From CBDCFV01 sp965216425 (GTDB taxonomy: Bacteria > Chloroflexota > Dehalococcoidia > Lucifugimonadales > UBA3495): a DNA stretch of 64,000 nucleotides. This document shows positions 1-8,468 of the stretch, piece after piece (the first letter of the stretch is position 1; every line of letters begins with the position of its first letter). The notes beneath the pieces are model-generated. The model was not told the origin of the DNA. It saw only the letters and a list, made by a program, of their open reading frames with translations, and made no database searches. Position numbers and translations under genes: made by a program. The DNA is taken from NCBI GenBank assembly GCA_965216425.1, contig CBDCFV010000007.1, positions 1,240,001 through 1,304,000 of the forward strand. Reading direction: 5' to 3'.

Positions 1-82
1 CCTCGGTATCCGCCGGAAGGCTTGACCAATCGGCAAAATCGGCGGCCACCCCTTGGTAATCGTCCAGAACGGCAACTTTCAT
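1..82 (-). CDS. D-2-hydroxyacid dehydrogenase family protein, N-terminal fragment
   Basis: Only the first 27 codons are in the window; the gene runs off the left edge. The visible start reads MKVAVLDDYQGVA, the usual opening of D-2-hydroxyacid dehydrogenases (NAD-dependent 2-ketoacid reductases of the phosphoglycerate dehydrogenase type). A GGAGG ribosome binding site lies about 9 bases before the ATG. It follows the flavin monooxygenase gene on the same strand with a 29-bp gap, so the two are probably co-transcribed. The family call rests on the N-terminus alone; the NAD-binding and catalytic parts are not visible. Confidence 0.7.
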   Translation of the reverse strand, partial: MKVAVLDDYQGVAADFADWSSLPADTE

Positions 83-111
83 CTGGCTACTACCTCCATC
101 AAGTCCTGCGC

Positions 112-1158
112 CTACTTGAACGCCGGCATGACTTTCTGAGTCAACAACTTCAGGCTGCGGTACACCGCCTCTCGTGGGAGCAACCCGCCAGGATTCAACT
201 CGGCTGTGAACCCCGAAAGGCCGAGCTTCTCCTTGAATTGGGCAAGCTTGTCGATAACGGATTCCGGCGTGCCAAAGATAACCTTGGTGTCCAGAATCTC
301 CTCGTAGGTCATGGTGGCAAGGCGTCTTGCCCTGTCGTGGCGCGCGTCCAATATGCGGGCGCCTTCGTCGGCGCCTTCAAACAACCTGCGCATACGGGCA
401 AAATAGGCTTCGATGGTCTCCCGTGGTTCCAGGAACGCCGCCTCCTCGGAATCGGCGATGTACATCGGCACCCGCACCGATATGTCTCCGCTCTCCCCAG
501 GGTGCCCAGTCTCCTGCCACGCCGAATGGTAGTCCTTCAGGTTGGATTCCAGGTCGTTGACGTCCATTCCACGCATAGTCAGGAATATTGGGTAGCCCAA
601 CCGCCCTACCCTGGCAAAGCTGTCCTCGCTGGAAGAGGCCAAGCGTATCTTGGGATGCGGTTGCTGGTATGGCATCGGGGACACCACTGCGTCTTCGATG
701 TCGTTATACTGGCCGTGGTAAGAGAATGGCTCCCCCTTCCAAGCCTCGAGGATGATATCCAGCGCTTCCTGGAAACGGTCTTTGCTCTCTTCGTAGGGGA
801 TGCCCATGATCTCGTAGGAGCGGGCGATGCCGCTGCGGCCAACACCGAACTCGAACCGGCCCTCGCTTATCTGGTCCACGGTCGCCGCTTCTTCCGCTAT
901 TCGCAGAGGGCTGATGAGAGGCAATACTTGCACCGCCGTCCCCACCTTCAGCCGCTTGGTGCGGGTTGCGATGGACCCGGCTACGACAATCGGAGCCGAA
1001 AGCACCGACCGGGTGGGGTTGAAATGGGTCTCCCCCAACCACACCGAGTCCAGTCCGGTCTCCTCCGCCAAGTCAACCAGTTCGAAGGCGTCGCGGAAAA
1101 CGTCCGCTTGATTGGCGCTGTGGGTTGCCAGGAAGTCCATAAAAATGCCGAAGTCCAT
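112..1158 (-). CDS. LLM class flavin-dependent oxidoreductase
   Basis: 348-residue luciferase-like monooxygenase, a TIM-barrel enzyme that uses reduced flavin and oxygen to oxidise small organic substrates. The protein starts MDFGIFMDFLATHS and carries the family stretch GRFEFGVGRSG near residue 110. The reading frame extends upstream, but ATG 1158 is chosen because GGAGGG sits just before it and the protein then begins with the usual first beta strand. The substrate cannot be read from the sequence. A second, diverged member lies at 31539; such paralogues are abundant in SAR202-type genomes (family knowledge). Confidence 0.88.
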   Translation of the reverse strand: MDFGIFMDFLATHSANQADVFRDAFELVDLAEETGLDSVWLGETHFNPTRSVLSAPIVVAGSIATRTKRLKVGTAVQVLPLISPLRIAEEAATVDQISEGRFEFGVGRSGIARSYEIMGIPYEESKDRFQEALDIILEAWKGEPFSYHGQYNDIEDAVVSPMPYQQPHPKIRLASSSEDSFARVGRLGYPIFLTMRGMDVNDLESNLKDYHSAWQETGHPGESGDISVRVPMYIADSEEAAFLEPRETIEAYFARMRRLFEGADEGARILDARHDRARRLATMTYEEILDTKVIFGTPESVIDKLAQFKEKLGLSGFTAELNPGGLLPREAVYRSLKLLTQKVMPAFK

Positions 1159-1474
1159 TGGTCCCTCCGATTGCCTTTTTCGGCAACATTGTTGATTACT
1201 TACGGGCTGAGGCTGAATGGCCAGCCCCTTCATTTACCGACTTCAGTAAAGCATACGCCTATTGTAGGGTCAAGAAACGGGAGGTTATCAACGTGAGCCC
1301 TGATGGTCCGCGCTTGGTGAATGTGCATTAGATTTACAGCAAATCACGCCGATGCTACCATTGTCCGAACCAAGCCCCCTCATCTTCGTAACTTTATATT
1401 ATCTGCCTTGTGATGACGATGCTCGTACCCAAGGCAATTTTCAAGACTGAAAACCCGACAAGGAAGAACTTCCT
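1159..1474. other. Divergent intergenic region
   Basis: 316 bp between the minus-strand monooxygenase and the plus-strand L-2-hydroxyglutarate oxidase. I see no coding sequence here. An AT-rich stretch near 1390-1410 (TTTATATTATCT) could hold the promoter of the oxidase gene, but no convincing -35 box accompanies it. Confidence 0.5.
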
Positions 1475-2692
1475 ATGGACTCGAACAAGTACAATGCGGT
1501 GATAGTCGGGGGAGGCATAATCGGCCTCTCCGCTGCGATGCAGTTGAAGATGGACAAGTATCCAAATTGGCGTGTTGCGGTGGTGGAGAAGGATGCTGAG
1601 TTGGCCAACCACCAGACCGGCCACAACAGCGGCGTCATCCACTCCGGCATCTACTATCGTCCCGACTCGCACAAAGCCCGGTTTTGTGTCGGCGGCAAGC
1701 AAGCACTGATAGAGTTCTGCGATGAGAACGAGATTGAATACGAGCGGTGCGGCAAAGTAATTGTTGCCAACAATGAGGCCGAGGTGGGCCGGCTGCATAA
1801 CCTGTACGAGCGCGGCACCGCCAACGGGGTTGAAGGGTTGGAGATGATCGGGCCGGAACGATTGAAGGAAATCGAGCCACACGTCGCGGGCATCCGCGCG
1901 TTATGGGCCCCCACCACGGGCATAATCGACTACCGCAAAGTAGCATCGGCGTATGCCGGAAAGTTCGAACAAGCCGGGGGCGACATCTTCACCAGCTCAC
2001 CGGTGCAGAGCGTGGTCCAGACGCAGGACGGACTGGCCCTGGAGACGCCGAAGGGAATAATAGAAACCAACCACGTCATAAACTGCGCCGGTCTGCACGC
2101 CGACAGGGTCGCCAGGATGATGGGAGAGGACGTAGACGTCCGGATAGTCCCGTTCCGAGGGGAGTACTACACCCTGAAGCCCGAGAGCCACCATTTGGTG
2201 TCCGGGCTGGTCTACCCGGTGCCCGACCCCAGGTTCCCTTTCCTGGGCGTGCACTTCACCCGCAACATTCACGGGTATGTAGAGGCCGGCCCAAACGCGG
2301 TATTGGCGTTAAAGCGCGAGGGTTACCGCAAGTCTGACGTGGACATTGGCGATGCGTGGGACAGTTTCTCATACTCCGGTTTCTGGAAGATGGCGGCGCG
2401 CCATTGGAAGACGGCAATAGGTGAAGTTCACCGCTCGTATAGCAAAGGGGTCTTCGTACACGATCTCCAGACCCTGATACCGGAAATTGAAGCGACCGAC
2501 CTTGCCCCCGGCGGCGCGGGCGTCCGCGCCCAAGCGGTGGCTAAAAACGGCGCGCTGCTGGACGACTTCAGCATCCTGCGGGGCCGCCACGCCGTCCACG
2601 TCCTGAACGCGCCCTCCCCAGGCGCCACCTCATCGCTGGCCATCGGCCAACACATTGTGGAACTGGCGGCAGAGGCCTTCGGCGAAGCTTAG
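1475..2692 (+). CDS. lhgO: L-2-hydroxyglutarate oxidase
   Basis: 405-residue FAD enzyme of the LhgO/L2HGDH branch of the DAO family, which oxidises L-2-hydroxyglutarate to 2-oxoglutarate. The Rossmann FAD motif GGGIIG is at residues 12-17. It is followed by the branch-typical stretch HQTGHNSGVIHSGIYY near residue 50. The C-terminal part has APSPGATSSLAIG, the usual closing FAD contact. Length matches the family (about 400). An AGGAAG ribosome binding site precedes ATG 1475. It stands alone between the divergent monooxygenase and the following fatty-acid genes. It could also act as a related 2-hydroxyacid oxidase. Confidence 0.9.
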   Translation: MDSNKYNAVIVGGGIIGLSAAMQLKMDKYPNWRVAVVEKDAELANHQTGHNSGVIHSGIYYRPDSHKARFCVGGKQALIEFCDENEIEYERCGKVIVANNEAEVGRLHNLYERGTANGVEGLEMIGPERLKEIEPHVAGIRALWAPTTGIIDYRKVASAYAGKFEQAGGDIFTSSPVQSVVQTQDGLALETPKGIIETNHVINCAGLHADRVARMMGEDVDVRIVPFRGEYYTLKPESHHLVSGLVYPVPDPRFPFLGVHFTRNIHGYVEAGPNAVLALKREGYRKSDVDIGDAWDSFSYSGFWKMAARHWKTAIGEVHRSYSKGVFVHDLQTLIPEIEATDLAPGGAGVRAQAVAKNGALLDDFSILRGRHAVHVLNAPSPGATSSLAIGQHIVELAAEAFGEA

Positions 2693-2768
2693 CCCTCCTG
2701 TTTAAGCGTGTTGCTGGACCTTTCCTCAAGTTGCCGCTAAAGGTGAGCCTGCGTATAATCGACGGCTA

Positions 2769-2888
2769 GGAAAACTATCTCAAACCTTCCTGTAGCACGG
2801 AGCCCGTCATTCCCGCGCAGGCGGGAATCCATAGGCTTCGGACGGTGTTGTGTTGAATCAACAGGACAGTTGATTTTGAGATAGTTGC
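2769..2888. mobile_element. TA-flanked MITE, family 1 copy A (120 bp)
   Basis: The ends are inverted repeats: AACTATCTCAAA at the left and TTTGAGATAGTT at the right. The element is flanked on both sides by TA (2767-2768 and 2889-2890). It contains one palindrome with CGTCATTCCCGCG (2805-2831). Copy B at 32681 has the same length and the same palindrome position; copy C is at 43508. No ORF is present. TA duplication is typical of IS630/Tc1-mariner-type elements (established). That this is a non-autonomous derivative of such an element is inference. It lies just upstream of the dehydratase gene. Confidence 0.75.
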
Positions 2889-2911
2889 TAAAAGGCCCTT
2901 GCGAGGATGAT

Positions 2912-3787
2912 TTGGCGGTTACGGTTGAACCCGGTCTGGACTTGGGAGAATGCTTGGTTACCGAGGACCGGGTCAAGCGATACCTGGAGGCGGTGGGGGA
3001 TGAACATCGGGTATATTTCGACCACTCACTAGCTCCGCCTGTAGCTATGACGGCTTGGGCGCTGGGAGCCATCCTTGATAAATTGGCCCTTCCCGATGGC
3101 GCGATCCACAGCTCGCAAGAATTGGAGATCCTAGGGGGAGCAAAGTTCCCCGGAGCGTACCGCGTCACCGCCGACCTCGGCAAACCGCGGCAGCGCGGCA
3201 ATCTGGTCTTTCTCACGGTGTCCTATTCCTTGGCAGATACCGAGGGCCGGCTCGTCCAACGCGGCAAAAGCACAGTGCTAGGGCCTGCCCAAAGCGAAGG
3301 ACAGTCCGCACCGGACGCACGGTCCCGTCCTACTGCCCAAGAAGATGGGCCTAGCCCGTCCGCGGAAGATTGGGGCATTCTGGGAACGCCAAGGACCATC
3401 TCCCAACACCAGCTCAACGCCTACGCCTACGCTTCCGGCGACCATAACCCGCTCCACCTCGATGCATCCTTTGCGGAAGGCACCCAGTTCGGCGGGATTA
3501 TAGCCCACGGAATGCTGACCCTGGGCTTTGTCGGCGAACTTATGACTGCGGTATTCGGGCAGAAATGGCTGAACACTGGTGCTTTGAACGTGCGGTTCAG
3601 AGGTCCAGCCTACTTGGGCGACAAAGTAAAGGCTTGGTGTAAAGTACCGAAACCGTCCGATGAAAAATCGGGTAACGGCAACGGCATGGTGGTATGCTCA
3701 ATTGGAGTCTTGAATGAACGGAGCGGCGCGGAGTTGATTACCGGTGCTTCGACCGTAACGTCCGATGGTTTGGGCGCTACAACCTGA
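2912..3787 (+). CDS. Two-domain MaoC-like dehydratase
   Basis: About 291 residues. The N-terminal half resembles a FAS1-type hydratase domain. The C-terminal half is a MaoC hot-dog domain with the hydratase signature YASGDHNPLHLD followed by GGIIAHGM, which contains the Asp and His that add or remove water on acyl thioesters. TTG 2912 is the preferred start: GAGG lies 5 bases upstream, and an earlier in-frame TTG (2885) falls inside the mobile element. plsX and fabG follow on the same strand, so a role in 3-hydroxyacyl-ACP or -CoA dehydration fits. The exact substrate is unknown. Confidence 0.8.
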   Translation: MAVTVEPGLDLGECLVTEDRVKRYLEAVGDEHRVYFDHSLAPPVAMTAWALGAILDKLALPDGAIHSSQELEILGGAKFPGAYRVTADLGKPRQRGNLVFLTVSYSLADTEGRLVQRGKSTVLGPAQSEGQSAPDARSRPTAQEDGPSPSAEDWGILGTPRTISQHQLNAYAYASGDHNPLHLDASFAEGTQFGGIIAHGMLTLGFVGELMTAVFGQKWLNTGALNVRFRGPAYLGDKVKAWCKVPKPSDEKSGNGNGMVVCSIGVLNERSGAELITGASTVTSDGLGATT

Positions 3788-3843
3788 AACGGGCAAAGCG
3801 GCGATTTTGTTACTCGCCGCTGAAAAGATTTTAACGAGGGACT

Positions 3844-4878
3844 ATGCGCGAACATGGCAGATCGGTGAAGCCGCCGATTCGGGTCGTGGTTGATGCGATG
3901 GGCGGAGACTATGGCCCTCCCGAGACGGTTAAGGGAGGGTTGGAGGCATTCAGGGACCATAATATCGAGTTGATTCTTGTCGGGGACCAGGGCGCGGTTG
4001 AGAAGGAGTTGGCTAACTACGACACCTCTGGCAAGGTGGTCAGGGTGGTCCCGTCTGAGGGTAAGATAGGGGACGACGAGCACCCAATAGAGGGCCTGCG
4101 TCGCAAGCCCAAGTCTTCGATCATGGTTACGACAAAGCTGTTGAAGAGCGGCGACGCCGACGTTGCGGTCTCCATGGGCTCCACCGGCGCCTCCATGGCC
4201 AGTTCGGTATTTGTATTGGGGTTGATGGAAGGGTTGGAGCGTCCTTGTATTGGAGGCCCATTCCTGGGCGTCGCACCACGTACCGTCCTGCTTGACATGG
4301 GCAGCAATGTCGATTGCCGCCCATCGCTGATGCTGAGCTTTGCAGCCTTGGGATCGGCCTTCGCTCGCCAGTTTCTGGAGATCGAGAACCCGAGAATCGG
4401 CCTGCTGAGCGTGGGTGCGGAAGAAGCCAAGGGCAACCGGCAAGTACAGGAAAGTTATCAGCTTCTCCAGGAGAGCCATCTGAACTTCATCGGCAACGTG
4501 GAAGGGATGGACTTTTTCACCAACCGCGCCGACGTCATCATTTGCGACGGGTTCGTGGGTAACATCCTGATGAAGTTCACCGAGGGTCTGGGTACCGCAT
4601 TGTCGCGGTTCGTGCAGCGGCGGTTGGAGCCGGTCTTGCCTGCCGACGTGCTTGCAGAGGTTTCGGCAGACTTGTGGCAGACCACGAATATGCCCCGGAC
4701 GATGGGTGGCCCGCTGTTCGGAGTCAATGGAGCAGTTATCCTGGGGCATGGCTCATGCACGGCCAGCGGTGTCGCCGGGGCCATTGACACCGGAGTCCGC
4801 TACGTGGAGTTGGGCTTGGTGGAGAGCCTGCGGGATGAGCTTGGACATCTCACCAGCGCCGGGTCGGCGAGGACCTGA
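3844..4878 (+). CDS. plsX: Phosphate acyltransferase PlsX
   Basis: 344 residues, the normal PlsX length. It transfers the acyl group from acyl-ACP to phosphate, giving acyl-phosphate for glycerophospholipid synthesis at the membrane. The family opening VVDAMGGDYGP appears near residue 14. Further conserved stretches are SMGSTGA (about 115) and CDGFVGN (about 237). GAGG precedes ATG 3844. The stop codon abuts the fabG start directly, so translation is probably coupled. The usual rpmF neighbour is absent; a MaoC-like dehydratase is upstream instead. Confidence 0.95.
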   Translation: MREHGRSVKPPIRVVVDAMGGDYGPPETVKGGLEAFRDHNIELILVGDQGAVEKELANYDTSGKVVRVVPSEGKIGDDEHPIEGLRRKPKSSIMVTTKLLKSGDADVAVSMGSTGASMASSVFVLGLMEGLERPCIGGPFLGVAPRTVLLDMGSNVDCRPSLMLSFAALGSAFARQFLEIENPRIGLLSVGAEEAKGNRQVQESYQLLQESHLNFIGNVEGMDFFTNRADVIICDGFVGNILMKFTEGLGTALSRFVQRRLEPVLPADVLAEVSADLWQTTNMPRTMGGPLFGVNGAVILGHGSCTASGVAGAIDTGVRYVELGLVESLRDELGHLTSAGSART

Positions 4879-5634
4879 ATGGTGCAGGGGATCGATCTCA
4901 CGGGGTCGGTTGCGCTCGTTACCGGGGCCTCTCGTGGTATCGGGGCCGTAATAGCGACCCGCTTGGCCCAAGCCGGGGCCAAAGTGGGAGTCAATTACAT
5001 GTCCAGCGAAGCAGCGGCGGCCGGGGTAGTCGATTCCATTACCGGCAGCGGCGGCGAAGCGTTGTTGCTGGGAGGGGACGTTACCGAAGAAGAGGCAACC
5101 AAGTCGATAATCAAGCAAATGACCGACCATTGGGGTAGGATCGATATCCTGGTCAACAACGCCGGCATCAACCGGGACCGGCTGCTGATACGGATGAGCC
5201 AGGACGATTGGGACCAAGTGCTGGGCGTCGATCTGAGAGGCGCCTTCCTGTGTACTAGGCACGTTATGCCCCACTTGATCAAGCAGCGCAGCGGCCGCAT
5301 CGTCAACATCTCATCCGTGGTGGGAATCAGCGGCAACCCTGGCCAAGCGAACTACGCCGCCGCCAAGGCCGGGCTGATTGGATTCACCAAGTCGGTGGCC
5401 CGAGAAGTCGCATCTCGAAACGTTACGGTGAACGCCCTGGCTCCGGGCTACGTCACTACCGGCATGGTGGAGCAGTTGCCCGAAGAGACGCGCCAAAGGA
5501 TATTGAGCCGCATTCCCATGGCCCGGTTCGGCGCTGCGGAAGACGTGGCGGAGGCGGTGGTCTTTCTGTGCAGCGGCGGCGCAGGTTACATAACCGGTCA
5601 GGTGTTGACGATAGACGGCGGCCTTATCGCTTAG
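4879..5634 (+). CDS. fabG: 3-oxoacyl-ACP reductase FabG
   Basis: 251-residue short-chain dehydrogenase. The NADP motif TGASRGIG is at residues 15-22, NNAGINRD at 93-100, and the catalytic residues are Ser146, Tyr159 and Lys163. The GINRD stretch is typical of genuine FabG proteins rather than general SDRs. It begins at the base after the plsX stop. Together with PlsX and the upstream dehydratase it forms a small fatty-acid and phospholipid precursor operon; no acpP or fabF is visible here. Confidence 0.93.
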   Translation: MVQGIDLTGSVALVTGASRGIGAVIATRLAQAGAKVGVNYMSSEAAAAGVVDSITGSGGEALLLGGDVTEEEATKSIIKQMTDHWGRIDILVNNAGINRDRLLIRMSQDDWDQVLGVDLRGAFLCTRHVMPHLIKQRSGRIVNISSVVGISGNPGQANYAAAKAGLIGFTKSVAREVASRNVTVNALAPGYVTTGMVEQLPEETRQRILSRIPMARFGAAEDVAEAVVFLCSGGAGYITGQVLTIDGGLIA

Positions 5635-5802
5635 AGCGGGTCCAGCGATACTCCTTAAAAAGCCCTGCCTTACCTGGAAGCTGCTGGGTGTTCCATTCCT
5701 GACTTGGCAAGTCCAGCCCGTCCGGTCTACCCATATCTGAATTCTCTCCAAACACCCTTCGATGACATCTATCCGCTAGACTACCCACTAATGGAGGCGG
5801 CC

Positions 5803-6699
5803 ATGACTGAAATTCATACTCCAAGAAAGAAGTTCCGCCAATTGCTGTCCGAACCGGGCATCATAGTGGCGCCCGGCGCCTACGATTGTTTGACCGCCAA
5901 GATCATCGAGCAGGCTGGGTTTCCTGCGGTGTACATGACCGGCGCAGGAACTTCCGTAGCCCGCCTTGGCTACCCGGACTTGGGCCTTGCCACCATGACG
6001 GAGATGGTTGCCAACGCAGCCAGCATCGTGTCGGTTGTCGACGTGCCGGTAATAGCCGACGCCGACACGGGTTACGGGGGACTCCTGAACGTACAGCGCA
6101 CCGTGCGGCAATACGAGCAGGCGGGAGTGGCGGCTATCCACATCGAAGACCAGGAGTCTCCTAAAAGGTGCGGACACCTTGACGATAAGCGGGTGGTCCC
6201 AACTGAAGAAATGGTGCAAAAGATACGTGCCGCCGTGGATGCCCGCCGCGACGAGGACTTTGTCATCATAGTACGCACCGACGCGCTGGCGGTGACCGAC
6301 TGGGATGACACCATGCGTCGCTGCGAGGCTTACGTTGAGGCCGGTGCAGAAGTATTGTTCGTCGAAGCTCTACGCTCCGCCGATGAGGCCCGCCGTGTCA
6401 CAAGCAGTTTCGGCGTGCCGCTGCTGTACAACTTTGTAGAGACCGGCAAGTCACCCCTCATCCCGGCGGGTGAGTTGGAAGCTCTAGGTTTCAAGCTGGT
6501 GATATTCCCCGGCAGCGCCTTCATGCTGGTGTGCAAAGCCGTAGAAGAGTTGATGGGACAGTTGAAGCAACAAGGCACTACCGTGGATTTCATGGACAGG
6601 ATGGCATCGTTGAACCAGAGTTTCGAGATGGTGGGCCTCTCCGACATGCTGGCGCAGGACGCCAAATACGCGGAGGTGAATCCCGCCCGCGTTTTCTGA
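5803..6699 (+). CDS. Isocitrate lyase/PEP mutase family enzyme
   Basis: 298-residue (beta/alpha)8 enzyme. The metal-binding stretch DADTGYGG covers residues 86-93 (Asp86, Asp88). The mobile catalytic loop reads PKRCGH, with Cys123 in the place of the general acid of (methyl)isocitrate lyases. The Cys favours a C-C lyase (methylisocitrate lyase-like, or oxaloacetate decarboxylase-like) over a phosphonate mutase. ATG 5803 is chosen because GGAGG lies 5 bases upstream; the frame is open further upstream. No prpC or prpD neighbours support a methylcitrate cycle. Confidence 0.85.
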   Translation: MTEIHTPRKKFRQLLSEPGIIVAPGAYDCLTAKIIEQAGFPAVYMTGAGTSVARLGYPDLGLATMTEMVANAASIVSVVDVPVIADADTGYGGLLNVQRTVRQYEQAGVAAIHIEDQESPKRCGHLDDKRVVPTEEMVQKIRAAVDARRDEDFVIIVRTDALAVTDWDDTMRRCEAYVEAGAEVLFVEALRSADEARRVTSSFGVPLLYNFVETGKSPLIPAGELEALGFKLVIFPGSAFMLVCKAVEELMGQLKQQGTTVDFMDRMASLNQSFEMVGLSDMLAQDAKYAEVNPARVF

Positions 6700-6745
6700 G
6701 CGTAGAAATCAACAGGAACGCTGGACACGCGGGTGAGGTGGTTGC

Positions 6746-7852
6746 ATGAGTGATGAGTTGGAGGGGTTCGTCAAAGAGTCGCTGACAAGAGGGATGGGCC
6801 GCGACGCCACCCGCGATGTTTTGTTGCGGGCAGGATGGCGGGGAGATGAGGTGAACAACGCCCTGTCGGCCTTCGCTGATATCGACTTCCCCGTGCCTGT
6901 CCCCCGACCCAAGCCCTACATGCAGGCGAGGGAAGCCTTCATGTACCTGGTGTCCTTCGTCGCCCTGTTCATTACCGCTTTCAGCATTGGCACCCTGGTC
7001 TTCGGCTACATCGACAACGCCTTTCCCGACCCGTTGGCGCGGTCCTCCTATTACGGTGGAGACACGGTTCCCAGTGAAATGACATGGGCCATGGCTGCGG
7101 TGATCATAACCTTTCCGCTGTACCTGTTATTGATGTGGAGACTGGCCAAGGACGCTGAGTTGCACCCGGAGTTCCGGCAATCGCGGATTTGGAAATGGCT
7201 TACCTATCTGACGCTGGCCGTGGCGGCGGCCGTTATCATCGGTGACTTGATTGTCCTCCTGTCAAACGTCCTTCGCGGGGATTTGACTGTACCGTTTATT
7301 TTCAAGGTCTTGACCGTCCTGTTGATCACCGGCGCCGTGTTTGGCTACTACTTGTGGGACTTGAAGCGAACGGAAAAGGTTGACGACCTCCAAGCGCGGC
7401 CTATTAATGCCCCCTTGGGGTCGAAGGTGTTGTTGGCTTCCGCTATCCTGGCTGCGGTGTTGACGGTAGGTTACGGGATTTATGTAGTCGGCAGTCCCGG
7501 TCAGCAAAGAATGGATCGCCTGGACACCCTGCGGGCATCTCATTTGGGGAGCATCGTTTCCCTAGTGAACGACCATTGGAGGCAACAAGGGAGTCTTCCG
7601 GACTCGTTGGACGACCTGCCGTGGGAGCCAAGGGGGCTTGATGACCCACAGACGGACATACCCTACGAGTACCGGATTATTGACGATACTAATTTTGAAC
7701 TTTGCGCCGTCTTCGCTACTGATACTAGGGAAGTATACGAGCGAGCTGGGCCGCCCTATTCCCCCAATGTACGGCATCACGGTGTGGGCCGGACATGCTT
7801 CCAGTTCGAAACTCTTCCCTTCGACATTGAACCCGGCACGCCTCAAAGGTAG
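6746..7852 (+). CDS. DUF5671-type multi-pass membrane protein
   Basis: 368 residues. Residues 1-50 form a helical UBA-like segment (the LLRAGWRGDEVNNAL part). About five hydrophobic segments follow between residues 65 and 250. A soluble C-terminal tail of about 120 residues contains DHWRQQGSLPDSLDDL. The membrane part (FMYLVSFVALFITAFSIG) matches what I know as the DUF5671 domain. The function is unknown. It starts 46 bp after the lyase gene and precedes a cysteine hydrolase with which it may be co-transcribed. Confidence 0.72.
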   Translation: MSDELEGFVKESLTRGMGRDATRDVLLRAGWRGDEVNNALSAFADIDFPVPVPRPKPYMQAREAFMYLVSFVALFITAFSIGTLVFGYIDNAFPDPLARSSYYGGDTVPSEMTWAMAAVIITFPLYLLLMWRLAKDAELHPEFRQSRIWKWLTYLTLAVAAAVIIGDLIVLLSNVLRGDLTVPFIFKVLTVLLITGAVFGYYLWDLKRTEKVDDLQARPINAPLGSKVLLASAILAAVLTVGYGIYVVGSPGQQRMDRLDTLRASHLGSIVSLVNDHWRQQGSLPDSLDDLPWEPRGLDDPQTDIPYEYRIIDDTNFELCAVFATDTREVYERAGPPYSPNVRHHGVGRTCFQFETLPFDIEPGTPQR

Positions 7853-7884
7853 ACTGTCACCAAAAGAAAACAGACGGGGGCAAA

Positions 7885-8415
7885 ATGTCTAACGTGGTTC
7901 TGGTCATCGACATGGTCCGGGGTTTTATGGAACCGGGCCATAACCTGTATTGCGGCGACGAGGCCAGGGAGATAATCCCCAACGTCAAGCAACTCCTGGA
8001 AAAGGAGCAAGCCGCCGGGTCTGAAATCCTGTTCATATCGGACCATCACGACCCCGACGACCTCGAGTTCCAGATGTTCCCGGTGCACTGCGTGAAAGGG
8101 ACCGAGGAACCCAACGTAATCGAGGAACTGGCCGGGTTTGTAACCAATGAGAACGTGATACCCAAGAACCGTTACAGTGGTTTCTTCAACACTGACTTGG
8201 GGCAACGCTTGGAGCGGTTGCAACCCGACAAGTTAATTGTCTGCGGCGTTGCCACAAACGTCTGCGTACTCCATACTACGTCGGACGCCCGCAACCGGGA
8301 CTACCAAGTGGACGTGCCGGCGGACTGCGTCGCCACTTTCGACGCCGACGCTCACGTTTGGGCCATGGGCCACTTGCGGAACATTTTGGGCGCAAGGATT
8401 GTTGACCCCGCATAG
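7885..8415 (+). CDS. Isochorismatase-like cysteine hydrolase
   Basis: 176 residues. The catalytic triad of the family is visible: Asp9 (VIDMVRGF), Lys94 (VIPKNRYSGF) and Cys127 (GVATNVCVLHT), with the cis-peptide GVAT just before it. The SDHHDPDD stretch (52-59) could supply the metal ligands seen in nicotinamidases. Members hydrolyse nicotinamide, isochorismate, N-carbamoyl compounds or other amides; the short length and DHH stretch lean toward a nicotinamidase-like enzyme, but no NAD gene is adjacent. Starts at ATG 7885. Confidence 0.85.
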   Translation: MSNVVLVIDMVRGFMEPGHNLYCGDEAREIIPNVKQLLEKEQAAGSEILFISDHHDPDDLEFQMFPVHCVKGTEEPNVIEELAGFVTNENVIPKNRYSGFFNTDLGQRLERLQPDKLIVCGVATNVCVLHTTSDARNRDYQVDVPADCVATFDADAHVWAMGHLRNILGARIVDPA

Positions 8416-8468
8416 AAGCCAACGGCTCCCCCCTAACCGCACAACCACTCCGCTGTAGCGAGGTTAGA